Assembly (NCBI GenBank): GCA_964487565.1
Contig: CAZARN010000003.1
Coordinates: forward strand, 152,359 to 216,358
DNA from: Phil1 sp964487565
GTDB lineage: Bacteria > Bacillota > Clostridia > Christensenellales > CAG-138
Direction: 5' to 3'
DNA: 64,000 bases
Notes under the pieces: model-generated
Database searches by the model: none
What the model was told of the DNA's origin: nothing
The model's input: only the letters and a program-made list of their open reading frames with translations
Program-made: the position numbers and the translations under genes
Shown here: piece by piece, positions 31,826 to 40,052 of the stretch
Layout of the letters: each line of letters starts with the position of its first letter
How positions within the stretch are numbered: the first letter of the stretch is position 1

Positions 31826-32746
31826 ATGAAGCTCGATTCACTTGAAAAGATCAATTCGGCCGCAAAAGCCCATGACGGGGGCCGCGTTGCCGTTGCGGCC
31901 GCGCATGACGGCGATGTGCTTTCCGCCGTGGCGCGCGCCGGGCGCGAGGGCATATGCTCTGCGCTCCTTTTCGGCAATGAGAAAAAGATCCGCGCCATAC
32001 TTGAAGAGCTCGGCGAGGATGCGGCAAACTACGCCATAACGGACTGCGCGACCGACGCGGAGTGCGCCGCGGGGGCTGTGGCTGCGGTCGCCGCGGGCAA
32101 GGCGGATTTTCTGATGAAGGGACTGCTCAACACAACGGATATGCTCCGCGCGGTGGTGCATAAGGAATCGGGGATGGTGACGGACAGACTTCTGAGCCAT
32201 GTCATGTTCTATGAAACGGATGATTACGGCAAGCTGATCGCGGATACGGACGGCGGCATGAATCCATATCCAGATCTTGATAAAAAGATCCTTATATTGG
32301 AGAACGCGGCGCTTCTCATGAAGGCGCTCGGCTATGGCAGGATATACGCCTCCTGCGTGTGCGGAAGCGAGGTCGTGAGCCAAAAGATACAGGCGACGGT
32401 CGACGCGCAGATGATCGCGGGCATGAGCGAGCGCTGGGACAAATACGATATGAAGGTGATCGGCCCCGTGGGGCTCGACCTTGCGGTAAGCCCGACCGCC
32501 TGCCGGCACAAAGGCTTCACGGCCGAGGGCTGCGGCGAGGCGGACATACTGCTGTTCCCGACCTATGAGGTGGGCAACAGCGTGGGCAAATCCCTGACCT
32601 ATTTCGCGGGCGCGAGAAGCGCCGGGATAGTGCTCGGCGCAAAGGCGCCCATCGTGCTCGTCTCGCGCGCGGACAGCGCGGATGTCAAGCTCGCCTCGAT
32701 CGCCCTTGCAACCGTCGTCGCGCGCACCGGCGTTTTCGGGGCCTGA
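31826..32746 (+). CDS. ptb: Phosphate butyryltransferase-family acyltransferase
   Basis: 306 residues of the PTA_PTB family. Motifs are ADFLMKGLLNTTDMLRAVV, SHVMFYE, DGGMNPYPDLDKKILILENA and the C-terminal LVSRADSADVKLASIALA. Ptb converts acyl-CoA and phosphate to acyl-phosphate, which a butyrate kinase uses to make ATP during fermentation; branched-chain acyl-CoAs are alternatives. No buk gene lies next to it, unlike the usual ptb-buk operon. GGAGG lies upstream of ATG 31826. Regulation by the dyad on its promoter is likely. Confidence 0.87.
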   Translation: MKLDSLEKINSAAKAHDGGRVAVAAAHDGDVLSAVARAGREGICSALLFGNEKKIRAILEELGEDAANYAITDCATDAECAAGAVAAVAAGKADFLMKGLLNTTDMLRAVVHKESGMVTDRLLSHVMFYETDDYGKLIADTDGGMNPYPDLDKKILILENAALLMKALGYGRIYASCVCGSEVVSQKIQATVDAQMIAGMSERWDKYDMKVIGPVGLDLAVSPTACRHKGFTAEGCGEADILLFPTYEVGNSVGKSLTYFAGARSAGIVLGAKAPIVLVSRADSADVKLASIALATVVARTGVFGA

Positions 32747-32756
32747 CGCGCGGCGA

Positions 32757-32786
32757 TTGCCGCGACGGGCGCGGTGATGGTATAAT
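32757..32786 (+). promoter_or_regulatory. Promoter of the patatin gene (extended -10)
   Basis: TTGCCG (32757-32762), an 18-nt spacer, and TGG-TATAAT (32778-32786), an extended -10. Confidence 0.65.
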
Positions 32787-32812
32787 GAGCTATTACCGCA
32801 GGAGGTGACAGT

Positions 32813-33670
32813 ATGCTCAAAAAAGAGGGTATCGATCTTTGGAACGCGCTGCGCTTCGGGCTCGTGTTTTCCGGCGGCGGCGCAAAGGGCGCGTATGAAG
32901 CGGGCGCTGTGCGCGCCATGCGGGAGCTTGACGTTGCGGACAGGGTCTACGGTGTTTCGGGAACAAGCGTGGGCGCGCTGAACACGCTCGTGTACGCAAT
33001 GGATGACGGCGCGGAGCTTTCAAGCCTGTGGGAAAACGTGAGCCTTGCGACGGTAGTGACGGCAAAACAGCCCGAGAACCGCGGGATTAGAGAGGTTTTT
33101 TCGCAGATAAGCGCTCAGATAAGCGACAGCGAGGGAGTATGCACGCAGGCGTCGCTCAGGCGGCTGATCGGCGAAACGGCGGATTTTGAAAAGATACGTT
33201 CGCACCGCGCCTCGCTTTATGCCTGCGCGTATGATATCGAAGCAAGACATGTGGAGTATTTTGACCTCAAAAAGCTCGGCAACGAGGAAATGGTGGACGC
33301 TGTGCTTGCAAGCGCCGCGATACCGCATGTGTATGACCCCGTGCTCATCAACGGGAAAAAATACGCGGACGGCGGCATAAACGATCCGTCATACGGCGTG
33401 AAGAACAGCGATGTTACGCCCATCGCTCCACTTCAGGACGCAGGGCTTGACATACTCATCGTCATCCATCTTCGCGAGCAGGAAACGCGCGACATCGATC
33501 ACATCGGCACGACAAGGCTTCTGCACATATATCCGTCGCATCCGCTTGAACCTGTTAAGGGCACGGGGACGATGATGTTCACGCACTCCTCGATAAGGGA
33601 CAGGATGTCGCTTGGATACAGCGATATGACGTCGGCGCTCGCCGGACTTTTGATGGAATATCTGAGGTGA
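32813..33670 (+). CDS. Patatin-like phospholipase family protein
   Basis: 285 residues. The oxyanion loop SGGGAKGAYEAG is near the N-terminus, the nucleophile is in GTSVG (Ser52), and the dyad Asp is in YADGGIND. These are the hallmarks of bacterial patatin-like serine acylhydrolases, which act on phospholipids or other acyl esters. No signal peptide is seen, so it is cytoplasmic or membrane-peripheral. GGAGGTGAC precedes the ATG. Monocistronic between its own promoter and a strong terminator. Confidence 0.92.
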   Translation: MLKKEGIDLWNALRFGLVFSGGGAKGAYEAGAVRAMRELDVADRVYGVSGTSVGALNTLVYAMDDGAELSSLWENVSLATVVTAKQPENRGIREVFSQISAQISDSEGVCTQASLRRLIGETADFEKIRSHRASLYACAYDIEARHVEYFDLKKLGNEEMVDAVLASAAIPHVYDPVLINGKKYADGGINDPSYGVKNSDVTPIAPLQDAGLDILIVIHLREQETRDIDHIGTTRLLHIYPSHPLEPVKGTGTMMFTHSSIRDRMSLGYSDMTSALAGLLMEYLR

Positions 33671-33679
33671 ATATATAAA

Positions 33680-33712
33680 GGCCGCGGCTTCTGCCGCGGC
33701 CTTTTGCTTTTT
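33680..33712. terminator. Strong terminator between the patatin and prs genes
   Basis: Perfect 9-bp stem GGCCGCGGC/GCCGCGGCC (33680-33701) with a TTCT loop and TTTTGCTTTTTT on the plus strand; on the minus strand the stem is followed by TTTATAT, so it may also serve prs. Confidence 0.92.
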
Positions 33713-33719
33713 TGGGGGT

Positions 33720-34739
33720 TCAGCGCATGTCCTTGAGCGACAGCTGCTGGGAAAAGCTCATCTCAAGCATCCTGCGCGGAGTATGCTCAAAAAGGTTGCT
33801 CACCGGCTCGCAGTTGTGGATGGCTTTGACGGCCTCCGCGAACATAGGCGCGGCGGAGACGATGTGGATCTTCTTTGAGCCTTCAACCGCCGGGCAATCC
33901 ACGGTATCGGTGGAAACGAGAAGCTCGATGGGGCTTTCCTCGATGCGCTTGACGGCCTTCTCCTGCAAAACCACGTGGGAGAGGAAGGCGTATATCTTGT
34001 TCGCGCCCTTGTCCTTCAGGCCGTGCGCGACGTCGATCAGCGTGCCGCCGGAGATCGTGAAGTCGTCCACAACGATGCAGTCCTTGCCTTTGACGTCGCC
34101 GATTATCTCAAGCACCTTCGCGTTCTCGTCATGACCGGAACGCATTTTGTCGCCTATGGCGACGGGGCAGCCAAGCTCGTCCGCCATGGCGCGCGCGCGT
34201 TTCGCGCTGCCCGCGTCGGGGGAGACGACCACCGTGTTGTCGTTCACTATGCCGATATGGTTTGCATAGGCGCAAAGCAGGCTCTGCGCGTAAAGATGGT
34301 CGACGGGCTTTGTGAAGAAGCCCTGCACCTGCGCCGCGTGAAGATCCATGGTCAGTATGCGGTCGGCGCCGGCGGTTTCAAGCGCGTCTGCGCAAACGCG
34401 CGCGCGGATGGAAACGCGGGGCTCGTCCTTTTTGTCGCCCTTCGCATAGCTGAAATAGGGCATGATGACGGAAACCGAATTGGCGCTTGCACGCTTGAAT
34501 GCGTCTATATAGAAAAGCAGCTCCATGAACTCGTTATTGGGGTTGAGTCCGATGGTCTGCACAAGATATACATCTTTATCGCGGATACATTCATTTATGC
34601 GTACGAAGGTGTTTCCCTCGCTGAATACTATCGTGGTGTTGTCCCCGATTGGACTGCCCAGATAATCGCACATGCGCTTCACGAATTTCGTGCTGGCGCT
34701 CCCAGCAAAGATCCTGATCTGTCCGTTACCGCCAAACAT
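33720..34739 (-). CDS. prs: Ribose-phosphate pyrophosphokinase (PRPP synthase)
   Basis: 339 residues. PRPP synthase makes 5-phosphoribosyl-1-pyrophosphate from ribose-5-phosphate and ATP for purine, pyrimidine, His and Trp synthesis. Visible are RIFAGSASTKFVKRM, the ATP-loop region MPYFSYAKGDKKDEPRVSI, the catalytic DLHAAQVQGFF and VVVSPDAGSAKRA. The PRPP-binding loop reads DDFTISGGTL rather than the DDxIDTAGT of the common class, so it belongs to a divergent bacterial subgroup. Expressed from its own extended -10 promoter. Confidence 0.92.
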   Translation of the reverse strand: MFGGNGQIRIFAGSASTKFVKRMCDYLGSPIGDNTTIVFSEGNTFVRINECIRDKDVYLVQTIGLNPNNEFMELLFYIDAFKRASANSVSVIMPYFSYAKGDKKDEPRVSIRARVCADALETAGADRILTMDLHAAQVQGFFTKPVDHLYAQSLLCAYANHIGIVNDNTVVVSPDAGSAKRARAMADELGCPVAIGDKMRSGHDENAKVLEIIGDVKGKDCIVVDDFTISGGTLIDVAHGLKDKGANKIYAFLSHVVLQEKAVKRIEESPIELLVSTDTVDCPAVEGSKKIHIVSAAPMFAEAVKAIHNCEPVSNLFEHTPRRMLEMSFSQQLSLKDMR

Positions 34740-34772
34740 TTTACCGGAATCCCCCTTATAAGTACTGCTGTA

Positions 34773-34801
34773 ATTATATCAAAATTCATTTTTTTCGGCA
34801 A
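34773..34801 (-). promoter_or_regulatory. Promoter of prs (extended -10)
   Basis: On the minus strand TTGCCG (34801-34796), a 17-nt A-rich spacer ending TGA, and TATAAT (34778-34773), which forms an extended -10. Confidence 0.75.
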
Positions 34802-35059
34802 TGGAGGCAATTAGAAAATAAAGTAATTGGCATATACGGAATAAGTCATGCTTATAGAGCTTGAATATCATTTCCGCGCGCGATTCATCAAGGCGATATA
34901 CAAGCTTGGACGGCCGCGGCAAAAAACGCCTGTTACATACGGGAAAAATGCACTATATTGACGGATGCTCATCCCCCGATAATGCAGGACGGCGCTTTTT
35001 CACGCCGTCCCGTCATAATCGTTTGATATAGTCGGAAGCCAGTCCGCGTTGATTTGGCT
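34802..35059. other. Non-coding gap between prs and lpdA, with one hairpin
   Basis: No credible gene. It holds a perfect 8-bp hairpin GGACGGCG/CGCCGTCC (34987-35010) with an 8-nt T-rich loop and no following T-run on either strand, and a TTGACG/TAATGC pair near 34960 that is a poor promoter match. The base composition is more AT-rich than neighbouring genes. Confidence 0.5.
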
Positions 35060-36427
35060 TTACTGTGCCTTCCACGCGGCTTCGCGTATTATTTCGGAAA
35101 CCGTGGGATGCGGGAAGACGATGGTGCGCACGGTATCGGTCGTGGCGCGAAGGGCGATGAGGGTCGCCGCCTCGCAAATGAATTCGCTTGAATAGTTGGC
35201 GAGCGCCTGTATGCCCAGTATCCGTTTCGTGCCCTTTTCATAAACGAGCTTCATCATGCCGTCGCCGCCCTCGTTTTCGGCAAGATATCTGCCCGAAAAG
35301 CGCATCGGCAATGTGACGGTCGCCGCGTCGAGCCCTTTTTCGCGCGCGGTGTATTCGGTTTCGCCGGCGCTTGCAAGCTCCGGATTGGTATAGATGACGG
35401 AGGGGATCGCGTTATAATTCATCTCGTCCGCAACGCCCAGCATATCGTTCACGGCGGCCTCCGCCTCGCGGTATGCGGTGTGCGCGAGCATGGAGCGGCC
35501 GTTCACATCGCCAGCGGCATAGCAGTCGGGTATGTTCGTCCTCATATGCGCGTCCGTGGTTATCGCGCCGCGCACGGTTTCAACGCCTATCGTCTCAAGG
35601 CCGATATCGCGCGTGTTCGCGCGCCGTCCGATGGAAACGAGCGCAAGATCGCAGGCGCACTCAAGCGCGTTGCCGTCCTTCTCGCAGCGGATCACGCCCT
35701 CTCCGACCGCCGTAACCTTTGTCGAGAGAAGGAACTTCACGCCCTTCTTTTCATAGTTCTTCTGGAGTATTTTCACAAGGTCGGGATCGTTCGCTCCCGC
35801 AATGTGGTCGAGCATCTCGATCACCGTGACCTCGCTGCCCGCGCTGTTGAAATAGCTTGCAAGCTCAAGCCCGATCACGCCGCCGCCGATCACGGCAAGG
35901 CGCGCCGGTATCTCCTTGACGCTTAAAAGCTCACGGTTGGTGACGGCGAAGCCGGACGCGAGCGCGTCCGAAAGTCCGGGTATGGGCGGCAGCGCGCTTG
36001 AAGAGCCCGTCGCGACGAGCAGCCGTTTGGCGATATACGTTTCGCCTGCGGCTTCCACGGCAAAGCCTTCGTCCGTTTTGCCGGTGATCCTGCCGCGGGC
36101 GGAAACGAGCGTCGCGTTCTCCGCTTTGAGCGCGGCCTTTACGCCTGCGACAAGCGTGCGCACGACCTTGTCCTTGCGCGCGACGGCCTTCGCGTGGTCG
36201 ATGGTTATGTTTTCGCAGGATACGCCGTATTTATCGCCGTGGGCGGCGCCGTCGCGGAGCTTCGCCGTGTAGAGCAGCGCCTTTGTCGGCACGCAGCCCT
36301 CGTTGAGGCATACGCCGCCGGGGTTGCCCTCCTCTATGCACAACACGCTGAGACCCGCGGCGCCCGCGCGCTCCGAAGCGAGATAGCCTGCCGGGCCGCC
36401 GCCCAGCACGATGAGATCGTAAACCAT
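35060..36427 (-). CDS. lpdA: Dihydrolipoamide dehydrogenase-type flavoprotein
   Basis: 455 residues. FAD-binding IVLGGGPAGYLASERAG, redox-active disulfide CLNEGC followed by VPTK, NAD-binding VIGGGVIGLELASYF, second FAD motif CYAAGDVNG and the C-terminal catalytic HPTVSE. It reoxidises dihydrolipoamide in 2-oxoacid dehydrogenase or glycine-cleavage complexes. None of those partners is in the window, and it is the last gene of a peptidase/exporter transcript, so a different disulfide substrate is possible. It follows the ABC gene by 15 nt. Confidence 0.9.
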   Translation of the reverse strand: MVYDLIVLGGGPAGYLASERAGAAGLSVLCIEEGNPGGVCLNEGCVPTKALLYTAKLRDGAAHGDKYGVSCENITIDHAKAVARKDKVVRTLVAGVKAALKAENATLVSARGRITGKTDEGFAVEAAGETYIAKRLLVATGSSSALPPIPGLSDALASGFAVTNRELLSVKEIPARLAVIGGGVIGLELASYFNSAGSEVTVIEMLDHIAGANDPDLVKILQKNYEKKGVKFLLSTKVTAVGEGVIRCEKDGNALECACDLALVSIGRRANTRDIGLETIGVETVRGAITTDAHMRTNIPDCYAAGDVNGRSMLAHTAYREAEAAVNDMLGVADEMNYNAIPSVIYTNPELASAGETEYTAREKGLDAATVTLPMRFSGRYLAENEGGDGMMKLVYEKGTKRILGIQALANYSSEFICEAATLIALRATTDTVRTIVFPHPTVSEIIREAAWKAQ

Positions 36428-36442
36428 AGTAACCCTCCGATG

Positions 36443-38296
36443 TCAATTTTGTGCGGCAAGCCCCATCTGGCTCACCACCATGTCGTAATAGCGGCCTTTT
36501 GCCGCCATCAGCTCCTCATGATTTCCGCATTCGGCAATGCGGCCGCCGTCAAGCACCATAATCCTGTCCGCGTCGCGTATCGTGGAAAGCCTGTGCGCGA
36601 TGAGGAAGGTCGTGCGGCCCTCTCTGAGGCCGAGAAGCGACTGCTGGATATCCTTTTCGGTTTTCGTATCCACTGAGCTTGTCGCCTCATCCAGGATGAG
36701 GATCGGGCTTTTGCACAGCGCGGCGCGGGCGATGGCCAGAAGCTGCCGCTGACCCTCGCTGAGGTTGTCCGTGCTGCCGGATACCATTGTAGCATATCCC
36801 TCGGGCAAACGGCGTATATAATCGTCCGCGCGTGAAAGCTTTGCTGCGGCGATGACCTCCTCGTCCGCGGCTTCCGGGCGCGAGTAGCGTATGTTATCCA
36901 TTATGGTGCCTGAAAACAGGCAGGTGTCCTGCAAAACGACGGAGAAGCAGCGGCGGAGGCTTTCGCGCCTTATGTGAAGTATATCGGTGCCGTCAATGCT
37001 TATCACGCCGTCGTCCGCGTCGTAAAAGCGGGTAAGAAGATTGACGATCGTGGTTTTGCCGCTGCCCGTTTCCCCGACGAGGGCCACGGTCTCGCCCGGC
37101 GCGGCCTCGAAGGTGACGTTTCGCAGCACGGGCCGGTTTTTATCATATGAAAACGAGACGTTGTGAAAGCTCACCGCGCCCATCGGGGAGTCGAGCGGCA
37201 CGGCGTCGGCTGCGTCGGGCGTCTCTTCGGTCCTGTCCAGAATATCAAACACTCGCTCCGCGCCCGCAAGCGCCTGCTGTATGGAATTGAAAAGCGAGGC
37301 GATGTTGTTGAGCGGCTGCGCAAACTGTTTGGAATAGCTCAAAAACGTGACCACGGTGCCTATCGCAACGCCTTCGTTCACGCTGAGAAGCCCTCCCGCT
37401 ATCGCGGTGAAGGTGAAGGTCAGGTTGTTGATGACGTTCATCAGCGGCATCATGAAGCCCGCCCAGGTATGCGCGCGGTACGCGCTGGAATACAGCTTTT
37501 CATTGATGGCGTGGAAGCCCGCCCTGGCCTCCTCCTCGCGGGAAAACGCCTTTACCATCTTCATGCCGAGGATGTTCTCCTCGATCACGCCGTTGAGCGC
37601 GCCGAGGCTTTGCTGCTGCGCGAGGAAGAACGCGCGGCTCTTCGAGGCGATGAGCCGGGTGAGCGCTGCAACGAGAGGCACGCACACGAGCACGACGAGC
37701 GTCAGGCGCAGGTCGAGAAGCAGCATCAGCGCAAGCGAGCCTGCAAGCGTCAGCGCGGAGGATGTGAGCTGCGTTGCGCTTGAGGCGATGGTGGAGCTTA
37801 TGCTGTCAACGTCGTTTGCAAGGCGGCTCATCGTGTCTCCGTGGGAGGTGGTGTCAAAAAAGCCGAGCGGCAGACGCTGTATTTTGTTGAAAAACTCGCT
37901 CCTCAAGGAATGGACGAGCCTTTGGCTGACGCGGAGCATGATAATGCCCGAAATGGTGTTCGCGACATATCTTCCCGCGTGCAGCAGGGCGATGATGAGC
38001 AGTATCTTCAAAAGGACCGAGTTGTCGAACACCGCGTCCGGAACGGCAAAAACATCAAAGGCAAGCCCCGTGAAATACGGCACGGCCACCTGAACGGCCG
38101 ACGCCGCCGCCGTGAGCAGCACCGCCGCAAACACCGCTTTGCCGGAGCGCATGAAGATCCTGAGTATCCGCATGAACGTGCCGCGGGCGTTTTTCGGCTT
38201 GTCGCCGGGCGCGAAACGCGCCGCGCCGCCGCGTCCGCCGGTGCGCGTGTTCATGCTGGGAAGCTTCATCGAGGAGGTCACCGTGTTATTTGCCAT
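36443..38296 (-). CDS. ABC exporter subunit with catalytically complete ATPase
   Basis: 617 residues: an N-terminal cytoplasmic extension of about 45 residues, six transmembrane helices (exporter fold), and an ATPase with Walker A GETGSGKTT (408-416), Walker B ILILDE (532-537, catalytic Glu537) and switch His568. The signature reads LSEGQ instead of LSGGQ. The overlapping upstream gene encodes a partner with a degenerate Walker B, so the two form a heterodimeric exporter with one active site. Substrate unknown; drugs, lipids or peptides are typical. Confidence 0.92.
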   Translation of the reverse strand: MANNTVTSSMKLPSMNTRTGGRGGAARFAPGDKPKNARGTFMRILRIFMRSGKAVFAAVLLTAAASAVQVAVPYFTGLAFDVFAVPDAVFDNSVLLKILLIIALLHAGRYVANTISGIIMLRVSQRLVHSLRSEFFNKIQRLPLGFFDTTSHGDTMSRLANDVDSISSTIASSATQLTSSALTLAGSLALMLLLDLRLTLVVLVCVPLVAALTRLIASKSRAFFLAQQQSLGALNGVIEENILGMKMVKAFSREEEARAGFHAINEKLYSSAYRAHTWAGFMMPLMNVINNLTFTFTAIAGGLLSVNEGVAIGTVVTFLSYSKQFAQPLNNIASLFNSIQQALAGAERVFDILDRTEETPDAADAVPLDSPMGAVSFHNVSFSYDKNRPVLRNVTFEAAPGETVALVGETGSGKTTIVNLLTRFYDADDGVISIDGTDILHIRRESLRRCFSVVLQDTCLFSGTIMDNIRYSRPEAADEEVIAAAKLSRADDYIRRLPEGYATMVSGSTDNLSEGQRQLLAIARAALCKSPILILDEATSSVDTKTEKDIQQSLLGLREGRTTFLIAHRLSTIRDADRIMVLDGGRIAECGNHEELMAAKGRYYDMVVSQMGLAAQN

Positions 38297-40034
38297 AGCC
38301 TGCCTCCGTGAGCGCGCGCGGATCTATCTGGGAGCGGTATATGTCCCTGTAAACCTCGCAGTTTTCAAGAAGCTCGCTGTGCGTGCCGAAGCCCGCCGCG
38401 CGGCCGCCGTCAAGCACGAGGATCCTTTGGGCGGACATGGCCGTCGTGCAGCGCTGGGTGATATACACGGTCGTGGAGCGGCGCTTGAGAAGACCGCTGC
38501 GCACCCTTGCCTCCGTCACGGCGTCAAGCGCGCTTGTCGCGTCGTCAAGCACGAGCACGGGCGCGTTTTTCAAAAGCGCGCGCGCGATCGAAAGCCGCTG
38601 CTTCTGTCCGCCTGAGATGTTCACCCCGCCGGAGCCGAGGATGCTTTCAGCACCCTCCGGCATATCCTCCACGAAGCCGGCCTGCGCCGTTTCAAGGGCG
38701 GAAAGCTGCGCTTCGGGCGAGGCGGATGAATCACCCCAAAGTATGTTGCTGCGCACGGAACCGGAAAAGAGCATCGGCTTTTGCGGCACGATTGCGACGC
38801 TCCTTCTCACGCGCGCGGCGTCCGTGCGGCTGATATCGCAGCCGCCGATAAGTATCCTTCCGGAATCAAGGTCATAAAAACGGAGCATGAGATATGCAAG
38901 CGTTGACTTTCCGCTGCCCGTCGGCCCTATCACGGCAAGCGTCTCGCCGTCGTCGATCGAAAACGAAAGATCGCGGATCACAGGCTCGCCCGCGCTTCCC
39001 GGATATGAAAATGTAACATGCTCGAAGGCGACGCTGCCTGAAAGGGGAGCGGACGCATCTGCGTCCCGCGCGTCCGCGTTCGCGGCAAAATCCTCCTCGC
39101 CGGAAAGCACTTCCTGCACGCGCGCGTTTGCGGCTTTTGTGCGCACGAACACGTTGAATATATTTGTTATCGTCAAAAGCGACGTTAAGATCTGAGTCAT
39201 GTATATCGTGAAGGCCGAAACGTCGCCGGGCTGCGTCGTGCCGGCGACATACTGCCCCGCGCCGAGCTCGATCGCAAGCACTGTGCCGAGGCCCACCGCA
39301 AGCGTCATTATGGGGGTTATGAATGTGATTATCATTTCAGCCGCGACGCCGCGCTTCATCAGCTCGTCGTTCGTTTTGGAAAAGCGGTTTTCCTCCTCAT
39401 CATAAGTGCCGAAGGCCTTCACGAGGCGCACGCCGATGAGATACTCCTGCATGAAGGAATTGAGCGAATCCATCGCGCGCTGCAATTTGCCGTAACGCGG
39501 ATAGGAAAGCTTCATGCTCACGACTATGCACGCGGCGACGATCGCCACAACCGCGTACATTATGAGCGAAAGACCCGGGTTGAGTATTGTCGCAAGCACG
39601 ATCGAGCCTATGCAGGTGACGGGCGCCTTCATGAAAATGCGCATGAGGCCGTTGACGAACTGCGTGATCTGCTGCACGTCGTTTGTGAGGCGCGTGATGA
39701 GGGAGCCCTGCGAGATCCTGTCCGCGGCGTGCTCCGAAAAGCGCATTATTTTTGAAAAGAGGTCATAACGAAGATCCGCGCCGATCCGTTGGGAAACGCG
39801 GCTTGCAAGCATGTTGCGCGTGACGGCGAACACCGCGCCGCAACAGGTAACGAGGAGCATCCAGCCACCGTAGCGCAGCACGTCGGCCACGCTGGATCGC
39901 TCGATGCCCTCGTTGATGATCTTTGCCATTATTGTCGGGCCGAGAAGGTCGCACACCGCCTCGCACGCAACGGCTAATATGCCCGCGAACAGCGGCAGCT
40001 TATAGCGCCCGAAGTATTTTTTATATATGTCCAT
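38286..40034 (-). CDS. ABC exporter subunit with degenerate ATP site
   Basis: 582 residues: six-helix exporter domain, Walker A GPTGSGKST (370-378), intact signature ISGGQ (473-477), but Walker B ends LDD with Asp498 in place of the catalytic Glu, and the switch His is Gln527 (ITQR). This is the classical regulatory half of heterodimeric exporters such as TM287/288. It overlaps the partner gene by 11 nt and follows the aminopeptidase P gene by 18 nt, so exporter and peptidases share a transcript. Confidence 0.92.
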   Translation of the reverse strand: MDIYKKYFGRYKLPLFAGILAVACEAVCDLLGPTIMAKIINEGIERSSVADVLRYGGWMLLVTCCGAVFAVTRNMLASRVSQRIGADLRYDLFSKIMRFSEHAADRISQGSLITRLTNDVQQITQFVNGLMRIFMKAPVTCIGSIVLATILNPGLSLIMYAVVAIVAACIVVSMKLSYPRYGKLQRAMDSLNSFMQEYLIGVRLVKAFGTYDEEENRFSKTNDELMKRGVAAEMIITFITPIMTLAVGLGTVLAIELGAGQYVAGTTQPGDVSAFTIYMTQILTSLLTITNIFNVFVRTKAANARVQEVLSGEEDFAANADARDADASAPLSGSVAFEHVTFSYPGSAGEPVIRDLSFSIDDGETLAVIGPTGSGKSTLAYLMLRFYDLDSGRILIGGCDISRTDAARVRRSVAIVPQKPMLFSGSVRSNILWGDSSASPEAQLSALETAQAGFVEDMPEGAESILGSGGVNISGGQKQRLSIARALLKNAPVLVLDDATSALDAVTEARVRSGLLKRRSTTVYITQRCTTAMSAQRILVLDGGRAAGFGTHSELLENCEVYRDIYRSQIDPRALTEAGYGK

Positions 40035-40052
40035 CGGGCCTTCGCGCGACGC

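Noticed and set aside
34987..35010. Terminator between prs and lpdA
   Set aside because: The 8-bp hairpin is perfect but lacks a T-run on either strand; kept only as an unexplained hairpin.
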